Below, in pieces: positions 1 to 6,014 of a stretch of 7,693 nucleotides of DNA. The position numbers were made by a program, and so were the translations under genes. The notes beneath the pieces were generated by a model that saw only the letters and a list, made by a program, of their open reading frames with translations, was not told the DNA's origin and searched no databases. The DNA comes from an uncultured Bacilli bacterium (GTDB lineage Bacteria > Bacillota_I > Bacilli_A > RF39 > UBA660): the NCBI GenBank assembly GCA_934101225.1, contig CAKOQK010000040.1:1-7693 (forward strand), read 5' to 3'. Numbering within the stretch: position 1 is the stretch's first letter; each line of letters starts with the position of its first letter.

Positions 1-881
1 GGTTCATGTGTTCCAGGAACTATATCCCAATTGCTTTTTGGAAGAGCTTTTTTCTTTTTAGATTTATAATTTACTTTGGTTTGTGTACTTTGAACCATAT
101 CACCTGTATACATTCTATTCTTTAAGATTTTTTTAACTGATGATGTAGTCCATTGTTCATTATATCTCATTTTAGAATTAGGATTTTTTCGTTTTAAACT
201 ACTTGGTGTTTTAATTTTATTATCATTTAAATATGAAGTTATATCAGATAATCCTACACCATTAGCAGCCATTTCAAATATTTTTTTTACTACTGGCGCA
301 TATTCTGGATCTGGTATTAAATGCCCTTTTTCTTCTGGATCTTTCATATAACCATAACTTGGATTACTTCCAATAAACTTACCCTTCTTTCTTTTATCAT
401 TTAAAACACTTCTAATTTTAATAGAATTTTGTCTACTATAATAATCATTACAAGCAATTATAAATGTTGATGAATCATTACTTGCTTGATTAATTGCACT
501 ATCATAGTTTTCTTGTAATGATATAAATCTTATATTGTTTTCCGGAAAAAAGTTTTCAATATAATATCCTGTCATAACATGGTCTCTACCTAATCTTGAT
601 AAATCTTTTACTATAACCAAATTAGCCATTTTGTTTTTAATGTCTTCAATCATTTTAGTAAATCCAGGTCTTTCAAAATTAGTACCAGAATATCCGTCAT
701 CAACATATTCTCCAACAAATATAAATCCTTTTTCTTTTACAAAATTCATTAATAAATTTCTTTGATTAGTAATACTTTCACTTTCTGATTCATAAGATTT
801 TCCTTCATCTGCTTCAGATAATCTTATATATATGACAGCTCTATAAATATTATTTGGCATTTGTATCAATCCGTTATACAT
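1..881 (-). CDS. Large serine recombinase, N-terminal part (cut by window edge)
   Basis: Site-specific recombinase of the large serine family, which cuts att sites through a 5'-phosphoserine link to integrate or excise an element. Codon 1 (879-881) follows AAGGAG by about 6 nt. The resolvase domain spans about residues 12-150: YIRLS gives R20 and the nucleophile S22, DDGYSGTNFERPGF is the usual loop (61-74), and DLSRLGRD (93-100) supplies the active-site arginines R96 and R99. The YYSRQNSIKIRS helix (148-159) links to the Recombinase domain (about 170-294; SNPSYGYMKDPE, then GTHEP at the edge). The zinc ribbon and coiled coil lie beyond base 1, so 293 full codons are present. No frameshift is seen and the key residues are intact, so it looks functional as far as visible. 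Its partner may be the C-terminal fragment at the right edge, or a separate gene. Confidence 0.93.
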   Translation of the reverse strand, partial: MYNGLIQMPNNIYRAVIYIRLSEADEGKSYESESESITNQRNLLMNFVKEKGFIFVGEYVDDGYSGTNFERPGFTKMIEDIKNKMANLVIVKDLSRLGRDHVMTGYYIENFFPENNIRFISLQENYDSAINQASNDSSTFIIACNDYYSRQNSIKIRSVLNDKRKKGKFIGSNPSYGYMKDPEEKGHLIPDPEYAPVVKKIFEMAANGVGLSDITSYLNDNKIKTPSSLKRKNPNSKMRYNEQWTTSSVKKILKNRMYTGDMVQSTQTKVNYKSKKKKALPKSNWDIVPGTHE

Positions 882-921
882 TTATTACTCCTTTCTTTTT
901 TGTATAACAATCAAAGCCATT

Positions 922-938
922 TAAAGTATAATACTTTA
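922..938. repeat. 17-bp perfect palindrome upstream of the left recombinase
   Basis: TAAAGTAT and ATACTTTA flank one central base, lying about 40 nt upstream of the recombinase start in the gap after the 32-codon ORF. On the minus strand it contains TATTAT/TATACT, which resemble -10 boxes, but no convincing -35 was found. It could be an operator, a weak hairpin or part of an attachment site. AT-rich DNA makes short palindromes easier to get by chance. Confidence 0.4.
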
Positions 939-958
939 TTTTCAAACTCTCGAATGTG

Positions 959-1057
959 CTAATTTTTAATTAGTACACTTTTTATATATTTATTTAACAA
1001 ATCCACCAAATTAAGAGCATTATCATCCTTTTTAAAAGTTTCCGTAATTTTAAACAT
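959..1057 (-). CDS. Small 32-aa protein preceding the serine recombinase
   Basis: ATG at 1055-1057 with a good ribosome site, GAGGTGG (1061-1067), 3 nt before it; it ends with TAG at 959-961. The peptide begins MFKITETFKKDD and continues NLVDLLNKYIKSVLIKN, a charged start followed by an amphipathic helix. It lies 77 nt upstream of the recombinase on the same strand, so the two are probably co-transcribed. I cannot name its family or role. It is supported by the ribosome site, the helix-like composition and its position. A regulatory or accessory role in recombinase expression is a guess from context. Its ribosome site touches an 18-bp palindrome, which suggests translational or transcriptional control. 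Confidence 0.6.
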   Translation of the reverse strand: MFKITETFKKDDNALNLVDLLNKYIKSVLIKN

Positions 1058-1064
1058 AAGCCAC

Positions 1065-1082
1065 CTCATAAAATTTTATGAG
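1065..1082. promoter_or_regulatory. 18-bp perfect palindrome overlapping the ribosome site of the 32-aa ORF
   Basis: CTCATAAAA is followed directly by its reverse complement TTTTATGAG. On the minus strand the last three bases (GAG) are the first three of the GAGGTGG ribosome site of the small ORF. It lies 20 nt after the stop of the HTH gene. No T-run follows, so it is not a normal terminator. An operator, or an RNA hairpin limiting ribosome access, fits better. Confidence 0.5.
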
Positions 1083-1102
1083 TGTCTTTTTCATTTTATT
1101 TC

Positions 1103-1609
1103 TTATTCCTCCTCGTATATATCACTTAATAATTTTTTTAATTCTTCTTGTTCTTCAATAGTTGCCTCATTTTTAGGTATTAACTTACCATGCCAGTATT
1201 CATTACCATCTTCATCTTTATAATAAATACTATCTTCTTTTTTATTTAATTTATTATTATATTGTTTAAAGTTTTGTTTATAGCTAGTATTAAAATTATC
1301 TTTAATACTTTTTATTTTTAAATTTAAGACCTCTGATAATTTAATTATACGCTTAGAATTATTTGTACCTTTATTATCATATTCAGTCTTAATATAACCA
1401 AAGGTGGCTAAATTACTTATACTTTTTGATATAGTTACTTGTGTTACATTATAAATATCACAAAAATATCTATTAGTAGCCCAACAATAACCATTTTTCT
1501 TACAAAGACTTATTATATGAATTAATAATAATCTTTCTAAAAATGTTAATCTATTATCTCTTAATACGGATTTTAAAATAAATACATTTATGAATTCTTC
1601 TTTATCCAT
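1103..1609 (-). CDS. Winged-helix (HTH_36-type) replication/regulatory protein
   Basis: A 168-aa DNA-binding protein. Residues about 21-78 (LTFLERLLL, then GYCWATNRYFCDIYNVTQVTISKSISNLATFGYIK) read as the winged helix-turn-helix common in phage and plasmid replication initiators and replisome organisers: 'living without' helices, a recognition helix (VTQVTISKSISNL), then the wing (YIKTEY...SKRIIKL). A low-complexity Asn/Lys linker (about 95-127) leads to an acidic tail with YYKDEDGNEYWHGK, as often seen in mobile-element HTH proteins. The frame stays open up to an ATG at 1751-1753, but that start would lie inside the terminator of the preceding gene and add a Phe/Cys-rich segment unlike the family. 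ATG 1607-1609 (MDKEEF) is preferred. Neither this nor ATG 1682-1684 has a visible ribosome site; a TATATT seven nt upstream of 1609 would allow a leaderless mRNA. Replication or regulatory role is inferred from the domain only. Confidence 0.72.
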   Translation of the reverse strand: MDKEEFINVFILKSVLRDNRLTFLERLLLIHIISLCKKNGYCWATNRYFCDIYNVTQVTISKSISNLATFGYIKTEYDNKGTNNSKRIIKLSEVLNLKIKSIKDNFNTSYKQNFKQYNNKLNKKEDSIYYKDEDGNEYWHGKLIPKNEATIEEQEELKKLLSDIYEEE

Positions 1610-1623
1610 AATAATCAATATAT

Positions 1624-1658
1624 AAGATATATCTTGAGATAATAAAAGTGCACTTTTA
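1624..1658. promoter_or_regulatory. Two adjacent palindromes upstream of the HTH gene (candidate operators)
   Basis: TAAAAGTGCACTTTTA (1643-1658) is a perfect 16-bp palindrome with a G+C core, and AAGATATATCTT (1624-1635) is a perfect 12-bp one. Both sit 15-50 nt upstream of the preferred HTH start (1609) and downstream of the RM terminator, where the promoter of the HTH gene should be. Binding by the HTH protein itself would be a normal autoregulatory design, but this is inference. If translation began further upstream, these would be coding. Confidence 0.4.
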
Positions 1659-1730
1659 AACTTATTTTCCCTAGGTGTTTTCATCTTATAACAAATTAAA
1701 ATAAAAAGAAATTGTACAAAACATGCAAAA

Positions 1731-1750
1731 GGAGTACATTTCTGTACTCC
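1731..1750 (-). terminator. Intrinsic terminator of the RM operon
   Basis: On the minus strand GGAGTACA, loop GAAA, TGTACTCC forms a perfect 8-bp stem with a stable GNRA-type tetraloop, followed by TTTTGCATGTTTT. It begins 22 nt after the stop of the RM gene. The T-tract is short and interrupted, so it may be leaky. The reverse direction has AAAAGG before and CATTATT after, so it works mainly leftward. Confidence 0.7.
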
Positions 1751-1772
1751 CATTATTCAATAAATATATAAT

Positions 1773-4700
1773 CTAATTCCAATCAATTATTTTTGATGAA
1801 GTTATTTGTAATTTATTTACTATATCTTGTTTTGATTGTTGAAATTGTTCAAACATTTGAGAAAAATAAAATTGTTGTTCTTTATCAAAACCATTATCAT
1901 TATTTATAGGTACTTCAACTTCTATATTTTTTATAATATCAACTGTAACTCTTTTGTTTTGGACACCTTTAGCATATTTTTTTATTCTATTATATAAATA
2001 TGCATATACATATTCTAAAGAAATATCTTCTCTATACTTTTCTTTAAGTATCAATGCACCACAATGAGTTGTCATACTAAACTTACCATTTCTCAAAAAT
2101 AATGTACCTGCATAAATTCCATCAGTAGTCCACGTTAAACATTTAGAATCAAAATCATAAGAATTAATTTTAGCAATCTCTCCATCTTGAAATGTTTGTG
2201 AAGAATACACAGGATATTTTCCTTTATTTTCATGAAAATATTTATTAGTATATATACTTTTTCCTTTTTTTATTTCAAATAAATCACAAATTTTTAATTT
2301 AATACTTTTTTCAAAACTAATTTCTTCAATATTAAATTCTTTTATTTCTATTTGTTTTTTTGATATATAATCTGAAAACTCATCTTCAGCAGACTTTTTT
2401 TCAACGTAATCAATTTGATATTCCAAAGAAAACTTATCTGTATTTTGTATAACAGGCATCAATATATCTAATTTATCAATCATAGATATATACAATTTGG
2501 TAAATTCGTCCTCTCCTTTTTCACCTTTTCTTCCTTTAGCTAATTTTCTTAATTCAGGTTGAAGAATATATCTTATATAATCAATGTTAATATCATTTCT
2601 CTTAGGTATCATAATTCCTCTATCACCATTAATAGAAAATCTACCATCAATAACTTTCATATAACCAGCAAATCCATTTGTCGCCCATGTTAAATATCTT
2701 CCATCATAATCACAAGTGTTAATATAAGTTAGCGGAGCAATATTGGATGCAGAATAAACAGGATATTCACCTTTATTTTCATTACCATATTTTTTAGTAT
2801 ATTTAGATTTTCCCTTATCAAAATCAAATAAATCACATAATTTATACTGTTTAAATTCTATATTATTCTTTTTTTTTTCTGCTAAACTTTCAAATAAAAC
2901 TTTATATTCTAATAAATCATTTGATATATCACCTATATACTCCGAAAATTCTGCTGGGGTAATAGTTGTACTTTTGTCCAAAATTCCTAACTCAATTTTT
3001 TCATCATCTGTCCACCATTTATCTATTATCCAATTATCTTCAACTGATAGTTCGAACTTTTCAATTGGAAACAACTTACATCTTTTGTCGTTAGTATTAA
3101 ATCTAAATTTTGAACTTCTATATACATTAAATAATTCAACAGCCTCTTCCAGTTGGTTTTCGCCAGTATCAAATCTATACATATCTAAAGTTTCCCCAAT
3201 ATCACTTACTAAGTATGAAAATACTGGAAAATCTTGTTCTTCATTTGTATTAAATTTCTTAGTAAGCGCAATAATATAAGTTTTTTTATTTGTAGTAAAA
3301 AATGTATTTATTGGCAAAGATATTAACGCATCTAAATAACATGTTTTTAATATAAATTTTCTTAAATCTGTATCATTTTTCCTATTAAGAATTCCATCAG
3401 GTATAACCACAAATGCTTTTCCTCCAGGTTTTAAAGCATTTATTATCCATTCCATAAATAAACCTTCTACACCCAATGCATTAACTTTATAATAACTTTC
3501 TAATTCGAAGTCTTTTTTTATTTCATCTTTTAAATTACTACTTCCACTCGTAACATATGGAGGATTTGTTAAAATCAAATCGTATTCATCCCTAATAGGA
3601 TCACGTAAAGTACCCAATATTGAATTTGTCTTTAATTCAAAAGTTTCATTAAATACTTTTGCAAATTGAGTAGTTATTTCACTGTGATCTTTAATAATAT
3701 CAGAGAAATATATTAGCATGTTCGCTTTTGCAAGGATTATAGTTCTTTGTTCTTCCTTATCAAAACCTTTATCAAAGCCATGAAGTGTTATTTTTTCATT
3801 TAATTTACCATTACTAACAGGATAATAATTTTTTAGATGAGGCAATACAGCTTCAAGTAAGAATTTCCCAACACCACATGCAGGATCACAAATTTTCATA
3901 TCAGTATGTATATCAGCCATTTTAACCATTGGTTTAACTACTTTTAACGGAGTGAAGAATTGGCCCCAATTTTTTTTACTAATACTTTCTTTCAAAAAAC
4001 TTTCAAACAATTTACTTTTAAAATCATAATCAATTTTTTCTAATCTCCCATAGTCAAGAAACCTATTTAAAATTTTCTTGAAAACTCCGCTATATCCTTC
4101 AATCGCTTTATCATCCTTACTAACAAAAATGGTTCCATTGATAATAGTAGTATTATCCTTCAAATTTTTAGGAAACAATTCTTTGATTCTAGGTCTAACA
4201 ATTTTAGCATAATATTCTAACACATCATTATCAGTATTATTTTTATACATATCTATCAAAGAATAAAAATTACAATTTCCTTTTAATATTTCTAAATCCG
4301 ACAAATATTTAAAAATAAATATTTCAACAAATGTATATAAACAATTCTCTGGAGTTGCTCCACTAACAGTCCATATATCTTGCCAAATTTGTTTAGCCAA
4401 AGGAGTAGGATTTTTTAAAGATGGCACATTCAACTGTGAATTTGTCTCGTCAATAGAATCTAATATTTTTTCTATTAACTTTGGTAATTCAGGATCTTTA
4501 GGACTAAAGATTATATTTAATTCTTTACCATTTTCATCTATAATTTTATCACCAGTAAAAGCATTAACCCATATTGTTTCAGTAGTATCAGTAATTACTG
4601 CTAATTTTGATTTTAAAACTTTTGCTACTTCTACAGCTTGTTTAATAGCTTTTTGTTTTTTTTCATCAGTATTAAATTCTGAAGGTTTTTTATTTTCAAT

Positions 4701-4895
4701 TGTAACTAGTACATTTTTATTATATACAATCAGTCCATCCGGTTTTCTTTTATCAATACTATCATAATCAAAATCATTAATAATTCTACTTTGCCTTAAA
4801 TTTTTAATAGTTGTAGCACCAATATTATAGAAATTCCAATTTCCAATTTTTTCTGGGTTATCAATTAAATCTCTTTGCAATAACTCTTCACTCAT
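1773..4895 (-). CDS. Single-chain restriction-modification enzyme (type IIG/IIB-like: nuclease, N6-adenine methylase, two specificity domains)
   Basis: Recognises a DNA sequence, methylates adenine in it and cuts unmodified DNA. Domains in the 1040 aa: nuclease at about 1-150 with the PD-(D/E)xK core P52-D53...E67-N68-K69; a helical N6_Mtase N-terminal region at about 160-310; a methylase core at about 310-600 with GQFFTP (311-316), SAM motif DPACGVGKF (337-345) and catalytic NPPY (444-447). Two HsdS-type recognition domains start at about 683 (LCDLFDFDKGKSKYT) and 866 (ICDLFEIKKGKSIYT); both carry ENKG.YPVYS and LTW.T.G. No helicase or translocase is present, so this is not a classical type I enzyme. 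The layout is that of fused RMS enzymes such as AloI, but shorter. AAAGGAGGT (4904-4912) lies 8 nt before the ATG, and the start overlaps the RHH gene by 8 nt. All catalytic motifs are intact. The recognition sequence and cut position cannot be read off. Confidence 0.9.
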   Translation of the reverse strand: MSEELLQRDLIDNPEKIGNWNFYNIGATTIKNLRQSRIINDFDYDSIDKRKPDGLIVYNKNVLVTIENKKPSEFNTDEKKQKAIKQAVEVAKVLKSKLAVITDTTETIWVNAFTGDKIIDENGKELNIIFSPKDPELPKLIEKILDSIDETNSQLNVPSLKNPTPLAKQIWQDIWTVSGATPENCLYTFVEIFIFKYLSDLEILKGNCNFYSLIDMYKNNTDNDVLEYYAKIVRPRIKELFPKNLKDNTTIINGTIFVSKDDKAIEGYSGVFKKILNRFLDYGRLEKIDYDFKSKLFESFLKESISKKNWGQFFTPLKVVKPMVKMADIHTDMKICDPACGVGKFLLEAVLPHLKNYYPVSNGKLNEKITLHGFDKGFDKEEQRTIILAKANMLIYFSDIIKDHSEITTQFAKVFNETFELKTNSILGTLRDPIRDEYDLILTNPPYVTSGSSNLKDEIKKDFELESYYKVNALGVEGLFMEWIINALKPGGKAFVVIPDGILNRKNDTDLRKFILKTCYLDALISLPINTFFTTNKKTYIIALTKKFNTNEEQDFPVFSYLVSDIGETLDMYRFDTGENQLEEAVELFNVYRSSKFRFNTNDKRCKLFPIEKFELSVEDNWIIDKWWTDDEKIELGILDKSTTITPAEFSEYIGDISNDLLEYKVLFESLAEKKKNNIEFKQYKLCDLFDFDKGKSKYTKKYGNENKGEYPVYSASNIAPLTYINTCDYDGRYLTWATNGFAGYMKVIDGRFSINGDRGIMIPKRNDINIDYIRYILQPELRKLAKGRKGEKGEDEFTKLYISMIDKLDILMPVIQNTDKFSLEYQIDYVEKKSAEDEFSDYISKKQIEIKEFNIEEISFEKSIKLKICDLFEIKKGKSIYTNKYFHENKGKYPVYSSQTFQDGEIAKINSYDFDSKCLTWTTDGIYAGTLFLRNGKFSMTTHCGALILKEKYREDISLEYVYAYLYNRIKKYAKGVQNKRVTVDIIKNIEVEVPINNDNGFDKEQQFYFSQMFEQFQQSKQDIVNKLQITSSKIIDWN
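2203..2288 (-). repeat. Direct repeat copy 2, start of second recognition domain
   Basis: This block encodes the opening of the second specificity domain (about residues 869-898) and is a diverged copy of 2752-2837, exactly 549 bp (183 codons) away. Shared stretches include TCAAATAAATCACA (2275-2288 and 2824-2837) and CCTTTATTTTCAT. It reflects duplication of one recognition module and could support recombination between the two. Confidence 0.7.
2752..2837 (-). repeat. Direct repeat copy 1, start of first recognition domain
   Basis: Encodes the start of the first specificity domain (about residues 686-715). It matches the block at 2203-2288 in frame, and the 183-codon spacing equals one recognition module plus its connecting helices. 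The sequences after the shared start diverge (ASNIAPLTY against SSQTFQDGE), as expected if the two modules read different half-sites. Confidence 0.7.
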
Positions 4896-5100
4896 TGTTT
4901 TTTACCTCCTTTATTTTTTCAAAATATTCTTTACTCCTACTATACGGAATAATACCTTGTAAATTTCTAATACCATTTTCAGCAATTTCTTTTTCAATTA
5001 AATATGTAATAGTATCATTCAAGTTACTTTGAAAATTAACAAATTTTATTAATTCCTCATTTTTTAATCTAACAGAAAATCTTTTAACTTTTGTATTCAT
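4888..5100 (-). CDS. Ribbon-helix-helix DNA-binding protein, probable autorepressor of the RM operon
   Basis: A 70-aa protein whose N-terminal half fits the Arc/CopG/MetJ fold: a basic beta strand (VKRFSVRL, about 5-12), helix A (NEELIKFVNFQSN, 14-26) and helix B (LNDTITYLIEKEIAENG, 27-43) with the usual (N/S)-(D)-x-I-x-x-L-I pattern, then a basic tail. Such proteins dimerise and insert the paired strands into the major groove of palindromic operators. ATG at 5098-5100 follows a weak GGAAGTGG site; the stop TGA overlaps the first 8 nt of the RM gene, so the two are translationally coupled. A 39-bp palindrome covers its promoter, an ideal operator for it. By position it plays the part that C proteins play in other RM systems, but from a different fold. 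Autorepression is inferred; the RHH call rests on the pattern in sequence. Confidence 0.75.
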   Translation of the reverse strand: MNTKVKRFSVRLKNEELIKFVNFQSNLNDTITYLIEKEIAENGIRNLQGIIPYSRSKEYFEKIKEVKNNE

Positions 5101-5121
5101 TTGACCACTTCCATCTTAATA

Positions 5122-5150
5122 ATTATATCAAAAAGAGATAAGTATGTCAA
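5122..5150 (-). promoter_or_regulatory. Consensus sigma-A promoter of the RHH-RM operon
   Basis: On the minus strand TTGACA (5145-5150), a spacer of exactly 17 nt (5128-5144) and TATAAT (5122-5127): both hexamers and the spacing match the housekeeping consensus perfectly. Transcription should start near 5115, giving a leader of about 15 nt before the RHH start codon. So strong a promoter suggests that it must be repressed in the established state. Confidence 0.9.
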
Positions 5151-5169
5151 TGACATACTTATCTCTTTT
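5131..5169. promoter_or_regulatory. 39-bp perfect palindrome, operator over the RM promoter
   Basis: Two 19-base arms (AAAAGAGATAAGTATGTCA and its exact reverse complement) flank one central base, with no mismatch. It covers the whole -35 box, which sits at the centre, and most of the spacer of the RM promoter. A bound repressor would block RNA polymerase directly. The mirror half contains a -35-like ATGACA for the plus strand but no -10 box follows, so a divergent promoter is unlikely. It is not a terminator of the upstream cassette in any obvious way, as that has its own at 5299-5322. Confidence 0.85.
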
Positions 5170-5295
5170 CGCAAGTTTACACCATAAATTTTCAACTCAA
5201 ATGATTATTAGGGTTTGGGACATTTCCTACATTGGAATTTCGTACAGGAGTACAAATTCAGTGCTGGCTAGACAATAAACATACTCCTACAAACT
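5170..5295. other. G+C-richer spacer between the RM operon and the tnpV cassette
   Basis: About 125 nt without a convincing gene. The part from 5207 to 5275 is clearly richer in G+C than its surroundings. It holds a plus-strand 25-codon frame (5201-5278; MIIRVWDISYIGISYRSTNS...) with no ribosome site, and an imperfect long-range dyad AGGAGTA (5246-5252)/TACTCCT (5282-5288). It may be the remnant of a gene from another element, a small RNA or an ancient recombination junction; none can be shown. Confidence 0.35.
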
Positions 5296-5322
5296 AAAAA
5301 CACTACCATTTCTGATAGTGTT
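5296..5322 (-). terminator. Intrinsic terminator of the tnpV operon
   Basis: On the minus strand AACACTA pairs with TAGTGTT (7 bp, extended by two more pairs past one mismatch, loop GAAA), followed immediately by a five-T run. It lies 7 nt after the stop of the 99-aa gene and insulates the RM promoter from readthrough. Confidence 0.8.
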
Positions 5323-5329
5323 AATTTCT

Positions 5330-5629
5330 TTAATAATATCTTTTTAATCTTAAAGGATTTGCATTTTTTACTACTAAATTATATTTAATTTTTAATATTT
5401 CTTTTACTCTAGATATAAGTTTATTCATATCACATCTACAATTAAATGCATCTATCGCAGAGTTAATATGATTCCTTAAAGGACAATCTGATAAACAATG
5501 TCTACTATATCCGTTTGCTAAATAAAATGCTACTAAATCTGGAATAACATAATTATTTAAATAATCATTAACATTGTTATAGAAAGGCAAATATTTTTCT
5601 TCAAATTCTTTATCAGTTATATCACACAC
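5330..5629 (-). CDS. Cys/His-rich 99-aa protein coupled to tnpV, function unknown
   Basis: I do not recognise this family. GTG start at 5627-5629 with a strong AAGGAG 7 nt upstream; it overlaps the end of tnpV by 8 nt (GTG inside CTGTGTGTGA), so the two are translationally coupled. The protein is acidic and aromatic at the start (EFEEKYLPFYNNVNDYL), then has a potential metal-binding cluster H44-C45-xxx-C49-xxxx-H54-(9)-C64-x-C66, and ends in a basic segment (LKRYY). The cluster could hold zinc or iron-sulfur, or the cysteines could be structural. No membrane segment or signal peptide is seen. A terminator follows directly, so it is the last gene of the tnpV unit. A role in the mobility or regulation of the element is inferred from coupling alone. 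Confidence 0.75.
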   Translation of the reverse strand: MCDITDKEFEEKYLPFYNNVNDYLNNYVIPDLVAFYLANGYSRHCLSDCPLRNHINSAIDAFNCRCDMNKLISRVKEILKIKYNLVVKNANPLRLKRYY

Positions 5630-5972
5630 AGATATACTCCTTTAAAATAATTTCTTCTGCTCTGTTTTTTATATTATTCATTTTACCAATCCATAACATT
5701 TGAATACTAATTTTTAATTCTTCATTAATATTTTCTTTTTCAGCAAGTTCTTTAATTAAACATTGTTCTTTCTCCATAAGAGTAATATCAATATCATGCA
5801 AATATTTATTCAACTTATCTTTCATAAGCAGTTCAATATATAATCCTCTTTTATTCTTCTTTAAATACTCTAATTTAAGTAATCCATACTTTCCTATATT
5901 AAATCTTTCTTTATCTTTTAATCTCAAATTTGGTAATAAATAATCACCGTTCTTAGTGTAACTAATATTCAT
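5622..5972 (-). CDS. tnpV: TnpV family transposon-encoded protein
   Basis: A 116-aa cytoplasmic protein of the TnpV family, first seen in the clostridial transposons Tn4451/Tn4453 and now common in Firmicutes mobile elements. The role is not established. Recognised from the N-terminal signature (MNISYTKNGDYLLPNL), the GKYG...YLKKNKRGLY segment (28-45), a helical middle (LNKYLHDIDITLMEKEQ) and the C-terminal W-G-MNN-...-AEEIILKE block (94-112). The length is normal for the family and nothing is missing. ATG at 5970-5972 follows GGAG by 7 nt. It is the first full-size gene of a short unit with the 99-aa gene; the 18-codon ORF lies 42 nt upstream. Its presence ties the window to serine-recombinase transposons of the TnpX type, in line with the recombinase pieces at both edges. 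Confidence 0.88.
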   Translation of the reverse strand: MNISYTKNGDYLLPNLRLKDKERFNIGKYGLLKLEYLKKNKRGLYIELLMKDKLNKYLHDIDITLMEKEQCLIKELAEKENINEELKISIQMLWIGKMNNIKNRAEEIILKEYICV

Positions 5973-6014
5973 AACAGTTCTCCATTTCTTTCTATATTTA
6001 TTTAGCTTTAATTG

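Noticed and set aside
1610..1753. N-terminal extension of the HTH protein from ATG 1753
   Set aside because: The first codons would lie in the terminator hairpin of the RM gene, no ribosome site precedes the ATG, and the extension (CTPFACFVQFLFILICYK) does not look like the family.
2974..3279. Plus-strand 101-codon open frame
   Set aside because: It lies wholly inside the methylase region of the RM gene on the other strand, is rich in Ser and Leu as antisense frames are, and has no ribosome site.
1773..4895. Classical type I RM system
   Set aside because: No HsdR helicase or translocase motifs and no separate HsdS gene; all functions are in one chain, as in fused type II enzymes.
5201..5278. 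25-codon plus-strand gene
   Set aside because: It has start and stop codons but no ribosome site or promoter, and no recognised family; kept only as part of the odd spacer.
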